DNA of 64,000 nucleotides from Empedobacter brevis_A (GTDB taxonomy: Bacteria > Bacteroidota > Bacteroidia > Flavobacteriales > Weeksellaceae), in NCBI RefSeq assembly GCF_965118635.1, contig NZ_CBCPHV010000005.1, positions 209,175 to 273,174 on the forward strand, written 5' to 3'. Positions 17,306-25,428 of the stretch are shown here, in pieces; the stretch's first letter is position 1, and every line of letters starts with the position of its first letter. A model generated the notes under the pieces. That model was not told where the DNA came from and ran no database searches. It saw only the letters and a list, made by a program, of their open reading frames with translations. The translations under genes and the position numbers were made by a program.

Positions 17306-18217
17306 ATGCAATCAAATCTTGAGTGGTTTAGAACCTTTAAGGCAATTTACGAAACAGGAACTTTATCTGCTGCTGCACAACAATTATTTATTTCGCAACC
17401 TGGCGTAAGTCTGCATCTCAATTCATTAGAAGCATATACAGGTTACAAATTATTTGATCGTTCGGCACGAAAAATGGTTCCCACTGAAAAAGGAAAAATC
17501 TTATATAATTTTATAGTCGAACCTATTCAAAAATTAGAATCTGCTGAACAACATTTTCATAAACGATCAGAGAAAGATCGAGCAACAATTAGTATTGGAA
17601 TGTGTTTTGAAACTTTTCAATATACATTAGAAGAACATGTTTCTGAATTAGATTTTAATTTAATTATCAAATTTGGTGATTATAAATTAATGCATCAAGA
17701 TTTGGATAATGGTTTATTGGATTTGATTATTACTCCGCAAAAAAATATACAAAAAAACCTTTGTTATCAGCCTTTTTCTAAAGAAAGAATTATTTTAATT
17801 GCTGGAAATAATACAGATTTAACTTCTGTAGAAAAAAATTTACTCGACAAAGATTACAAAGCATTAAAAAATGAATTAAAAGATAATCTTTGGTACAGTA
17901 CAGCTGCAGATATGGAACATTTGAAAAATTTTTGGATGCAAAATTTTAAAGAACATCCAGATTTCAAACCAAATTATATCGTTCCAAATATCAGTTCTAT
18001 TATTCGTTGTTTGAGCGATGGAAATGGTTTTTCTATTGTTCCTGATTTTTTGTGCCAAGAAGCTTTAAATTCTGGAAAAATAAAATTGGTTTGGCAAGGA
18101 GAAAAACCATTAGAAAATATACTCTATTTCGGATCTCGAAAAAATACGATTTACCAAAAAGAAATTGAACAACTACAAGAAATTTTTGTAAAAAAATGGT
18201 GTAAAGATTTGGGTTAA
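17306..18217 (+). CDS. LysR-family transcriptional regulator
   Basis: A 303-residue LysR regulator. The N-terminal winged HTH reads LEWFRTFKAIYETGTLSAAA then QQLFISQPGVSLHLNSLEAY, and the effector-binding domain occupies about 90-300. Divergent orientation from the MdaB-like gene suggests it controls that gene, probably activating it in response to a quinone-like or thiol-reactive compound. The AT-rich intergenic region has a TATTATAATTATTATA stretch that could hold its site. Its stop codon overlaps that of the convergent response-regulator gene inside the tetranucleotide TTAA. Confidence 0.92.
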   Translation: MQSNLEWFRTFKAIYETGTLSAAAQQLFISQPGVSLHLNSLEAYTGYKLFDRSARKMVPTEKGKILYNFIVEPIQKLESAEQHFHKRSEKDRATISIGMCFETFQYTLEEHVSELDFNLIIKFGDYKLMHQDLDNGLLDLIITPQKNIQKNLCYQPFSKERIILIAGNNTDLTSVEKNLLDKDYKALKNELKDNLWYSTAADMEHLKNFWMQNFKEHPDFKPNYIVPNISSIIRCLSDGNGFSIVPDFLCQEALNSGKIKLVWQGEKPLENILYFGSRKNTIYQKEIEQLQEIFVKKWCKDLG

Positions 18218-18879
18218 ATACTACCCAAATCTTTAAAAAAGGCAACTAATTGATGATTACTTGTAATTTGTAATGATTCTTTTAGTACGCCCAATCTTTT
18301 TTCTACGCTACTTTTACTTGAAGGTTTTATATTCTTTTCTGTTAAGTAATTTGGAATATCTTTTAACAAAAATCCATTCGAAAGTAATGAAACAATCGTT
18401 ACATCGTACGAAGTAAACTCTAATGTATTTTTTTGTTTTATACTACGTTTCACATTCAATTCCAAATGTTTACCATCTGCAAAAACTGTTTGTATTGCCT
18501 TTTTCAACTCTTTCGAATCTTCTCTACCTTTTGCTACAAATCCATCTATTTGATATTTTTTAAAAAGATTGTCTACCATATCAGCTTTCTTTTCTATCGA
18601 AAAAACAATTACTTTTAGGTTTGGCTGAATTGTTTTTACAGCTTCTATTAAATCTTTTCCATTTTTCAAATTTTGCTTGCGATGATCTTCTTCAAAAGAT
18701 AAATCAGAAATTAGTAGATCGTAAGGTTGATTATCGTGTAATGCTTTTTTTACTTTCAAAAAGGCATCATCACAATAAAAAGCATAATCAGGATTTTCAA
18801 CTTGTAAATCTTTTAAAACTTTCTGAACTGAAATATTAAAACTTTCAAAATCTTCTGCAATTAATACTTTTTTAAACAT
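18214..18879 (-). CDS. Response regulator with LuxR-like C-terminal domain
   Basis: A 221-residue response regulator. The receiver domain begins KVLIAEDFE (acidic pair), with the phospho-acceptor Asp in YDLLISDLSF and the conserved Lys region near FVAKGRED. The C-terminal half (about 155-221) has a LuxR/NarL-like HTH: FTSYDVTIVSLLSNGFLLKD followed by IKPSSKSSVEKRLGVLKESL. It overlaps the sensor kinase gene by 8 bp and is clearly its partner. Convergent with the LysR gene, sharing a TTAA that holds both stop codons. Confidence 0.9.
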   Translation of the reverse strand: MFKKVLIAEDFESFNISVQKVLKDLQVENPDYAFYCDDAFLKVKKALHDNQPYDLLISDLSFEEDHRKQNLKNGKDLIEAVKTIQPNLKVIVFSIEKKADMVDNLFKKYQIDGFVAKGREDSKELKKAIQTVFADGKHLELNVKRSIKQKNTLEFTSYDVTIVSLLSNGFLLKDIPNYLTEKNIKPSSKSSVEKRLGVLKESLQITSNHQLVAFFKDLGSI

Positions 18880-20593
18880 ATTTTTTATTTGGGTTTTGAA
18901 TTGAAAATTTGATCATAATTTGAAGACCATTTACATTTTCAGTTTCAAAAATAATATCTCCATTTAAATTAGAAATACGTGAAACCGTATTTTGAAGACC
19001 ATTTTTTGGTTGTAAGTCAGAAATTCCGATTCCGTTATCTGAATATTTTATGATAATTTGCTCGTTCTCTTCCTTAAAATTTAGAATTACTTGCGTAGCT
19101 TCGCTATGCTTTTTCATATTTGTTAAGAGTTCTTGCATAACCAAGAAAATCTCTGTTTTTACGTGATCTTCAACTTTTTTCCAAAGTTTGTTTTCATTTC
19201 CAATCAAAAATATTTTAACAATTTCCGAATCATAAGAACTAATTAATTGGGATAATTTTTCAGCAAAATTTCTTTGTTGATTTTTATCTATTTTATCATA
19301 AGAAATATCTCGAGAAATTTCATAAACGATTTCTAATTTATCTAAAATTTCATTTCTATTCAATTCCGATTTATTCTCAATATCAGACATTACATAATAA
19401 ATTCCATTTGCTACTTTATCATGAACTTTTTTCGAATATTTCAGTTCTGTTTTCTTTACTTCCAGAATCTTTTCTTGCTGTAATTTCTGTTTTCTTTTTC
19501 GGCTTATAAAATAGCCAAAAATAGAAAGCACGATTAAAAATCCGATTAGAATATAAAGTTTTAAAATAGCATTTTTCTTTTTTTCGTTTTCTGCTTCAGC
19601 TTTTAGAAAATCTGCTTTATTTTTCTCTGAATCGTAACGTATTAAGGCAAATTGATTTTTGGATTTATTGCGTATAAGCTGTATACTGTCATTTAATTTT
19701 TGATAATCATCAAAATATTTTTTAGAATTTATTGAATTTTCTAATGAAATAAGTTGTTCATAAACTTCTAATTGATCATCTATACTATTATTTTCGAAAG
19801 CTATTTCTTTTCTTTTATAAGCATAATCCAAAGCTTTTTTGTGATCTAAATTCGAATAATAATCTACTAAATGTGCGTAGCTTGCATTTTGTCCCCACAA
19901 ATCATTTTCATCTACTCGAATTGCAAGCGCTTTATTCAAGTCTTCTTCTACAAATTGCTCATTATTTTGCAACCATTTTGTATAAGCTAAATTATCTAAA
20001 ATACGAGCATATTCTTTCGGATTTTCAGTAATTTTATTATCTTTTAATAAGTTTTGGTAAATCGTTATAGCTTCATCAAATTGATTATTGTAACGATAAC
20101 TATTTGCAATATTATTTTGATTGATAACATAAGCCGTTTTATCAGGATAATATTCTATTGCTTTTTTGTAATAATTTATTGCTTCTTTGTAATTTCCCAA
20201 CTTATGTTGAGTTTGTCCTAAATTATTGTAAGCACTAGATAAAATTTCTTTTTTATCTTTTTCATTAGGATTTAAAAGTTTTATTGCTTCTATGGTTAAT
20301 TCTTGACTTCCAAATAAATCTCCTTTATCCTTAGAAATATATCCCATATTAATCAGGCATTTTGCTGCTTGAGATTTGTTATTCTGTTTTAGAAAAACAT
20401 TCTTGGCTTCATTAAAATAAGCATAAGCACTGTCACTTTCTTCTTTTTCATAAAATTTCCAAGCTGTTTCATAAATTTCACTATTAGAAGTTGTATCCTC
20501 CTTAGAATTTTCATCTTGAGCTTGTTGACAACCAAAAATAAATAAAATTAATCCAATAAATAAACTTCTTTCCAAAACTTCATATTTACTCAA
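18872..20593 (-). CDS. TPR-containing sensor histidine kinase (lipoprotein-like N-terminus)
   Basis: A 573-residue sensor kinase. The start is TTG, since no ATG precedes the hydrophobic leader, which ends in a lipobox-like IFGC (Cys22). Tetratricopeptide repeats fill about 40-300 (for example YNNLGQTQHKLGNYKEAINY), then one membrane helix at about 345-365. The cytoplasmic part has a HisKA_3-like dimerisation segment with KKVHDKVANGIYYVMSDIEN (phospho-acceptor His) and an HATPase domain (QELLTNMKKHSEATQV, SDNGIG). The TPR array would be periplasmic and may bind a protein or peptide. Partner: the overlapping LuxR-type regulator. Confidence 0.9.
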   Translation of the reverse strand: MSKYEVLERSLFIGLILFIFGCQQAQDENSKEDTTSNSEIYETAWKFYEKEESDSAYAYFNEAKNVFLKQNNKSQAAKCLINMGYISKDKGDLFGSQELTIEAIKLLNPNEKDKKEILSSAYNNLGQTQHKLGNYKEAINYYKKAIEYYPDKTAYVINQNNIANSYRYNNQFDEAITIYQNLLKDNKITENPKEYARILDNLAYTKWLQNNEQFVEEDLNKALAIRVDENDLWGQNASYAHLVDYYSNLDHKKALDYAYKRKEIAFENNSIDDQLEVYEQLISLENSINSKKYFDDYQKLNDSIQLIRNKSKNQFALIRYDSEKNKADFLKAEAENEKKKNAILKLYILIGFLIVLSIFGYFISRKRKQKLQQEKILEVKKTELKYSKKVHDKVANGIYYVMSDIENKSELNRNEILDKLEIVYEISRDISYDKIDKNQQRNFAEKLSQLISSYDSEIVKIFLIGNENKLWKKVEDHVKTEIFLVMQELLTNMKKHSEATQVILNFKEENEQIIIKYSDNGIGISDLQPKNGLQNTVSRISNLNGDIIFETENVNGLQIMIKFSIQNPNKKYV

Positions 20594-20604
20594 TAAAGCT
20601 AAAG

Positions 20605-20632
20605 AAAAAACGGATAGATTTCTCTATCCGTT
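20605..20632 (-). terminator. Terminator between the microprotein gene and the sensor kinase gene
   Basis: A 10-bp perfect stem AACGGATAGA/TCTATCCGTT with a 4-nt loop and T6 on the minus strand, 7 bp after the microprotein stop. Confidence 0.85.
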
Positions 20633-20638
20633 CGAAGT

Positions 20639-20800
20639 TTATTTTTTTGGTGGAGTGTTACCTGTTTCTCCATTTGTTTCTCCTTCTATACTATTATCTG
20701 CTGATAATTTGTATACAGATGCATGATTATCTTGAGAAATTGTATTTGTATTTTGGTTAGGAAAAAAGAATCCCAATAAAGCGAATAATAATTCGAACAT
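20639..20800 (-). CDS. 53-residue microprotein with hydrophobic N-terminus
   Basis: A short gene from ATG at 20800 to TAA at 20639. It starts MFELLFALLGFFFPNQ, a hydrophobic leader or membrane anchor, and continues with a polar Asn/Thr/Ser-rich tail ending GNTPPKK. No family recognised. Reality is supported by the terminator exactly downstream, the long structured leader upstream and an iteron array near a promoter-like box. It lies directly before the TPR sensor kinase, so a peptide signal or kinase modulator is possible. That is inference from position only. Confidence 0.6.
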   Translation of the reverse strand: MFELLFALLGFFFPNQNTNTISQDNHASVYKLSADNSIEGETNGETGNTPPKK

Positions 20801-20837
20801 AACTTTAAATTTTATTTTTTTGACATAAGTGCTCTTC

Positions 20838-21007
20838 CTTGCAAAACAGATTGCAAGTCTTATACACCGAAAAAAAAGAAGCGCTTCTTATTGGGAAGTT
20901 TTATAGAATGAAAACAGTTAAGGAAAAATGCTTCCCATCAGTTAGCCTTAACTATTTTCAATCCTATATTTTTAGAAATCAAATTATTTTGTTTTATTTT
21001 GATTTCT
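20838..21007 (-). other. Highly structured non-coding leader region
   Basis: Four inverted repeats lie in 170 bp without a convincing gene: AGAAATCAAA/TTTGATTTCT (20974-20983, 20998-21007), AGTTAAGG/CCTTAACT (20916-20923, 20946-20953), GGGAAG/CTTCCC (20893-20898, 20931-20936) and CTTGCAA/TTGCAAG (20838-20844, 20851-20857). The second and third interlock in pseudoknot order. A 14-bp palindrome AAGAAGCGCTTCTT (20876-20889) is followed on the minus strand by T8, like a weak terminator. Read on the minus strand it is the 5' leader of the microprotein gene, or a small RNA ending near 20870. No Rfam family recognised. Confidence 0.5.
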
Positions 21008-21011
21008 GTTG

Positions 21012-21019
21012 CAAAGTAA
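21012..21019 (-). promoter_or_regulatory. Near-consensus -7 box for the structured leader
   Basis: The minus strand reads TTACTTTG followed by C, one mismatch from TAnnTTTG. There is no TTG at 19 bp, but four TAGACAA repeats start 23 bp upstream, as expected for an activator-dependent promoter. Confidence 0.4.
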
Positions 21020-21041
21020 ATACAGAACGTAAAATATCTGA

Positions 21042-21081
21042 TAGACAAAAAATAGACAAGTTTTAGACAATTATTAGACAA
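21042..21081. repeat. Four 11-bp iterons, TAGACAA-N4
   Basis: TAGACAA occurs at 21042, 21053, 21064 and 21075, exactly 11 bp apart, so all copies are on nearly the same DNA face. Spacers (AAAA, GTTT, TTAT) vary, which marks the heptamer as the conserved binding word. It lies between the divergent microprotein unit and the gene at 21152, and looks like a regulator-binding array. Confidence 0.75.
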
Positions 21082-21151
21082 CCTACTTTACGTAAAACCG
21101 TAATTTAATTTGACCAAAATTTGTCTTCTTTGTAAAAGAATTAAAAGTGAA

Positions 21152-21508
21152 ATGTCTACAAAAAAACAGTTATTCGAAAAGGTTTTTGAGAAAGCAAAAA
21201 GAGAACGTGAAAGTGAAATAAAAAACGCTCTTGCAAAACATTTAGAACAAGCAACCAATTTTTCAATTAGTTCCAAAACTTTTTCGAGATACTATGATTA
21301 TTTAGAGAAAAATGAAATTGAGGAAAAAAATATATCTATAGATATTTTAAATATTCTGGCTAACTATATTGGATATGAAAGTTTCAGAGATTTTAATCTA
21401 GAATTTAAAAATATCATAATTGAAGAGAATAAAACTGAAAAAATAAAATTCAATTCTTTTGAATTAAACATTAACGTAAAAGTCAAAATATCAATTCTTA
21501 GAGCTTAA
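21152..21508 (+). CDS. Hypothetical protein, helical DNA-binding-like
   Basis: A 118-residue protein from ATG 21152; a TTG start 42 bp upstream is possible but less likely. It is Lys/Glu-rich and helical. The segment SISSKTFSRYYDYLEKNEIE then DILNILANYIGYESFRDFNL resembles a family of Bacteroidota proteins with a TxSRxY...YLGYxSFxDF pattern, thought to be HTH-like. No enzymatic motif. It is divergent from the microprotein unit across the iteron array. The C-terminus stops abruptly (KVKISILRA) shortly before a short orphan coding fragment, so the gene may be degraded. Confidence 0.5.
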   Translation: MSTKKQLFEKVFEKAKRERESEIKNALAKHLEQATNFSISSKTFSRYYDYLEKNEIEEKNISIDILNILANYIGYESFRDFNLEFKNIIIEENKTEKIKFNSFELNINVKVKISILRA

Positions 21509-21560
21509 GACAAACAAAAAATATTTTTTTAATAAGATAATTATTAAAATTAATTCATAA

Positions 21561-21686
21561 ATAACTTTATATAAGCCATTTAATAACATTTATACAAATT
21601 ATGGTTTACATCCAGAAAATGGTAAAACATTAAAACCTGTTTCTAAATATATCTTGGAAAAATATGTTTTAGAAAAAAAACAATAA
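21561..21686 (+). pseudogene. Possible gene remnant without a start codon
   Basis: A stretch of 41 sense codons ends at TAA 21684-21686 and has no ATG. Its end reads YGLHPENGKTLKPVSKYILE, which looks like real protein because of its composition and lack of low complexity. It is in a different frame from the gene ending at 21508. It may be the 3' end of a decayed gene. It could also be chance. Confidence 0.3.
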
Positions 21687-21720
21687 AAAACACTCAACAT
21701 ACGAGATGAAGAGTGTTTTT
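21686..21720. terminator. Bidirectional-looking terminator
   Basis: A 10-bp stem AAAAACACTC/GAGTGTTTTT with a 15-nt loop, 25 bp after the end of the sulfate operon on the minus strand. Confidence 0.7.
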
Positions 21721-21745
21721 ATTTACTATTTGATTGCTAAATAAT

Positions 21746-23134
21746 TTATAACATTTTAAAAAGAATACGAATACTAAAAATTATAACCAGAAAAGCAACA
21801 GCTAAAACAGCTATTTTTTGAGGAATTTTGCCTGCTAATTTTGCTGCAATTGGAGCTGCTAATGCGCCGCCAATAATTAAACCTGCAATGATAAATCCAT
21901 GACTTACACCTAAAGCAACAAAAAAGGTTAAAGAGGCAGAAAGCGTTACAAAAAACTCAGCTAAACTAACAGTTCCTACAACTAAGTTTGATTTTTTTCC
22001 TTTTGCTAATAAAGTGGATGTTACAACTGGGCCCCAACCTCCACCTCCAAAGGCATCTAAAAATCCTCCTGAGAATCCTAAAAGTCCAACTCTTTTTACT
22101 TTTTTACGTTCTATTTTTTTTCTGAATGCTAAAATGATTAATCGAATTCCGATAATTAATGTATAAGAAGCTAAAATTCCGTAAGTTATTGTTTCATATT
22201 TATTTCCCAAATAAACCAACAATAATGAGCCTGAAATTGCTCCAATTATTCCTGGAATAGCTAACGCAACCAATAATTTCTTATTTACATTACCAAATTT
22301 ATAATGAGAGAAACCACTAATTCCGCTCGAAAACATTTCTGCTGTATGAATACTTCCACTTATTGAAGGCAAATTAACACCGAATAACATCATACTTGTA
22401 GAACAAGTTACTCCATAACCTAATCCAACTGCGCCATCAACCATTTGAGCAAAAAATCCAATCGCTAACATGACATAAAATACATTTGGAATATGAAGCA
22501 CAAAATCTTTTGCTTCCGAAAAACTTACAATTGAAGACAATGCATATCCTATGAACAATGCAAAGAAAACTAACGTAATTTCAGTAACTAATCGTTTATA
22601 TTTTTTTGATATTTTTTTTCCTTCAACTGAAGAAGTTAATTGATTAAAATTTTCAGTCTTCTCATCAATCGAATCTGGAATAATATCTGAAAGATAATTA
22701 CTTAAATATTTTTCCGTTTTATGATATTTCTTATTTGCATGAATTGCGATATTAAGATGATCTTTTTTTACAATAGTTCCGAAATAAAAATCAGATAAAT
22801 CTGGTTGATGAACAACATGAACTAAAATCCCTTTTTCGTTGGCATTTTCCTTAATTTTTTGTATTATTTCTTTGTCTTTTATCGCAACAATTACTACATC
22901 AACATGCTCTAAATCATGAATTGTAAAAGCACGATTTTCTTGTTTTATTGTAGGATAATCCACAAAAATATCATTCAATTCTTGTTTGAATTCCTTTGCG
23001 ATAACTTTTACGTTTACCGAAGGATTTTGTTTAATTAATACCGACAGCTTTTCTAAAGCAGCTTTTCCGCCTCCAACAATAAGAAAACGTAACTGTTCTG
23101 TTTTTAAAAATATTGGGAATAAATTATTTTCCAT
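21746..23134 (-). CDS. Fusion: siroheme-synthase N-terminal (precorrin-2 dehydrogenase-like) domain + TSUP sulfite exporter
   Basis: A 462-residue two-domain protein. Residues 1-150 are the NAD-binding domain of CysG/Met8 type (NLFPIFLKTEQLRFLIVGGG, then KAALEKL; DVVIVAIKDKEI; IHANKKYHKTEKYLSNYL). Residues about 185-462 are a TauE/SafE (TSUP) transporter with eight or so helices and the repeated motifs MVDGAVGLGYGV and DAFGGGGWGP. The first would make siroheme for sulfite reductase and the second moves sulfite or sulfate across the membrane. It is the last gene of the cysD-cysN operon, 26 bp after cysN, which fits sulfur assimilation. Whether the dehydrogenase domain is active or regulatory is not clear. 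Confidence 0.88.
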   Translation of the reverse strand: MENNLFPIFLKTEQLRFLIVGGGKAALEKLSVLIKQNPSVNVKVIAKEFKQELNDIFVDYPTIKQENRAFTIHDLEHVDVVIVAIKDKEIIQKIKENANEKGILVHVVHQPDLSDFYFGTIVKKDHLNIAIHANKKYHKTEKYLSNYLSDIIPDSIDEKTENFNQLTSSVEGKKISKKYKRLVTEITLVFFALFIGYALSSIVSFSEAKDFVLHIPNVFYVMLAIGFFAQMVDGAVGLGYGVTCSTSMMLFGVNLPSISGSIHTAEMFSSGISGFSHYKFGNVNKKLLVALAIPGIIGAISGSLLLVYLGNKYETITYGILASYTLIIGIRLIILAFRKKIERKKVKRVGLLGFSGGFLDAFGGGGWGPVVTSTLLAKGKKSNLVVGTVSLAEFFVTLSASLTFFVALGVSHGFIIAGLIIGGALAAPIAAKLAGKIPQKIAVLAVAFLVIIFSIRILFKML

Positions 23135-23160
23135 TCATCAATTGATTAACTATTAAAAAA

Positions 23161-24396
23161 TTAATCTATAAACATCAAAGCTGCAACTGTATTTTTCGTT
23201 GTTTCATCAATCAAAATTGCATTTCCTGTATGAATATTTTCTTTGAAAGAATCAAAAAACAAAGGTTGATTTGTTTTTAAAACAACTTGTCCAATATCGT
23301 TTAGTTTGATTTCATCAGACGGAATAAATTCCCAATTATTAATATCTAATTGTTGATTAATTGTTTTGATTTTTGCACGAACCGAATGAAAACGATGTTG
23401 TAAAACATATGTTTTTCCTTGCTGCAATGCTTGATTATCTAACCAACAAATCCATGCTTTTGGCTCGTTTGTCGATTGTGGTTCTTCCGAAGTTTTAACA
23501 ATTGTATCTCCTCTGCTGATATCAATATTATTTTCGAGATGCAAAACAACATTTTCTCCAGCTTCAGCTTGATCAACTTCTTCTAAATGTCGTTCTATTT
23601 TAACAATTTTTGATTCGATATTTGATGGAAAAACTTTTACTGAATCTCCAACATTATAAACTCCACTCAAAATTTGTCCTGCATATCCTCTATAATCATG
23701 ATGTTCTTCATCCTTTGGACGAATCACCCATTGTACTTGAAAACGAGCTGCTAATTTTTTATCCGTTTCAATTGAAACTGTTTCTAATTGATGCAATAAT
23801 GTTTCACCATTATACCAAGGTGTTTTTTCTGATTTATCGACAATATTATCTCCAACCAAAGCAGAAACTGGAATAAAAGTCACTTCATCATAATTCAATT
23901 GATTTTGAATTTGCTGAAAATCACTTTTTATCGTTTCGAAAATATCCTGAGAATAATCTACTAAATCGATTTTATTAATTGCAATAATTGCTTTTTTAAT
24001 TCCCATTAACGAACCAATACTTGCATGACGTTTCGTTTGAGAAGTGATTCCTTTTCGAGCATCAACCAGAATAATTATCAATTCTGAATTTGAAGCTCCG
24101 GTAATCATATTTCGTGTATATTGTTCATGTCCAGGCGCATCTGCGATAATAAATTTTCGTTTTGAAGTAGAAAAATATTTATACGCTACATCTATCGTGA
24201 TTCCTTGTTCTCGCTCTGCACGCAAACCATCTGTAATTAAAGACAAATCTATTTCGTCATCTTCGTTTGATTTACGTTTTTCTAAAACACCCAATTGATC
24301 GGTGTGAATACTATTTGAATCATAAAGTAAACGTCCTATTAAAGTACTTTTACCATCATCAACGTTTCCTGCTGTTATAAATTTTAATGTATTCAT
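23161..24396 (-). CDS. cysN: Sulfate adenylyltransferase subunit 1 (GTPase)
   Basis: CysN, 411 residues, is the GTPase subunit that drives ATP sulfurylase (sulfate + ATP to APS). The G motifs are GNVDDGKST (G1), DAPGHEQYTRNM (G3) and NKIDLVD (G4), followed by two EF-Tu-like beta-barrel domains to the end. There is no fused APS kinase (CysC) domain, so APS is probably reduced directly. It lies 50 bp after cysD in the same operon. Confidence 0.97.
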   Translation of the reverse strand: MNTLKFITAGNVDDGKSTLIGRLLYDSNSIHTDQLGVLEKRKSNEDDEIDLSLITDGLRAEREQGITIDVAYKYFSTSKRKFIIADAPGHEQYTRNMITGASNSELIIILVDARKGITSQTKRHASIGSLMGIKKAIIAINKIDLVDYSQDIFETIKSDFQQIQNQLNYDEVTFIPVSALVGDNIVDKSEKTPWYNGETLLHQLETVSIETDKKLAARFQVQWVIRPKDEEHHDYRGYAGQILSGVYNVGDSVKVFPSNIESKIVKIERHLEEVDQAEAGENVVLHLENNIDISRGDTIVKTSEEPQSTNEPKAWICWLDNQALQQGKTYVLQHRFHSVRAKIKTINQQLDINNWEFIPSDEIKLNDIGQVVLKTNQPLFFDSFKENIHTGNAILIDETTKNTVAALMFID

Positions 24397-24446
24397 TTTA
24401 CTTAATTTCTATAGATATTATAGAGTTTTGTTTGAAAAAATATGAT

Positions 24447-25355
24447 CTAGAAATAACCTTGTTTTTTGCGGTCTTCCATTGCTGATTCTGATAATTGATC
24501 GTCTAAACGAGTTTGCCCTCTTTCACTAATTCTTGTATTGATAATATCTGTAATAATATCATCTATCGTAGAAGAATCCGATGGTACAGCAGCCGTACAT
24601 GTCATATCTCCAACCGTTCTGTAACGAACTTTTTCTACAACAACCTCATCATTTTCATTTGGTTGAATAAAATCTGAAGTCGCAATCAATTTATCATTAT
24701 AAACAATACATTCTCGTTCATGAGCAAAATATAAGTTTGGTAACTCGATGTTATTTTTCTTGATATAATTCCAAACATCTAATTCTGTCCAATTACTAAT
24801 TGGAAAAACACGAACATTATGTCCTTTTTCGATTCTTCCATTCAAAATATTCCATAATTCTGGACGTTGAAGTTTCGGATCCCATTGACCAAAATCATCA
24901 CGAACTGAGAAAATACGCTCTTTTGCACGTGCTTTTTCTTCATCGCGACGCGCTCCACCAATACATGCATCAAATTCATTTTCTTCAATAATATCTAATA
25001 ATGCGTATGTTTGCAAGGCATTTCGAGAAGGAAAACGACCAGCAGTTTCTTTCAAATTATATTTTTTTATTGCATCTTCAACAGAAGCAACAATCAGTTT
25101 TTCACCAATTTTATCAACTAAATAATCTCTGAATTTTATTGCTTCAGGAAAATTGTGTCCAGTATCAACATGAACCAAAGGAAAAGGAAACTTCCCTGGA
25201 CGAAAGGCTTTTAATGCTAAATGAATTAAAACAATCGAATCTTTTCCTCCTGAAAATAACAAAGCTGGACGTTCAAACTGAGCTGCTGTTTCTCTCAAAA
25301 TGTAGATTGCTTCGTCTTCTAATTGATTTAAATAATTTTTTTCTTGACTTGACAT
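24447..25355 (-). CDS. cysD: Sulfate adenylyltransferase subunit 2
   Basis: CysD, 302 residues from the ATG at 25355 (a TTG three codons upstream is the only extension). It is the ATP pyrophosphatase-fold subunit that forms APS. The PP-loop is LFSGGKDSIVL, and the family blocks PLVHVDTGHNFPE, CIGGARRDEEKARAKER and VFPISNWTELDVWNYI are present. First gene of cysD-cysN-fusion, preceded by a leader peptide and an intrinsic terminator, which indicates attenuation control. Confidence 0.97.
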   Translation of the reverse strand: MSSQEKNYLNQLEDEAIYILRETAAQFERPALLFSGGKDSIVLIHLALKAFRPGKFPFPLVHVDTGHNFPEAIKFRDYLVDKIGEKLIVASVEDAIKKYNLKETAGRFPSRNALQTYALLDIIEENEFDACIGGARRDEEKARAKERIFSVRDDFGQWDPKLQRPELWNILNGRIEKGHNVRVFPISNWTELDVWNYIKKNNIELPNLYFAHERECIVYNDKLIATSDFIQPNENDEVVVEKVRYRTVGDMTCTAAVPSDSSTIDDIITDIINTRISERGQTRLDDQLSESAMEDRKKQGYF

Positions 25356-25383
25356 TCTTTTCAAACTTATTTTTTGACAATAA

Positions 25384-25410
25384 AAAACTCCTCAAAATCT
25401 TAGAGGAGTT
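25384..25410 (-). terminator. Leader terminator before cysD (attenuator)
   Basis: A 9-bp perfect stem AAACTCCTC/GAGGAGTTT with a 9-nt loop and T6 on the minus strand. It is 28 bp upstream of the cysD ATG, so full-length transcripts must read through it. Its first arm (UCCUCU) can pair instead with GGAGGA inside the upstream leader ORF (25450-25455). Confidence 0.8.
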
Positions 25411-25428
25411 TATGAACTATTATTTTTC

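Noticed and set aside
21042..21081. Short regularly spaced repeats as a CRISPR array
   Set aside because: Repeats are 7 bp with 4-bp spacers and no cas genes are nearby; this is a binding-site array.
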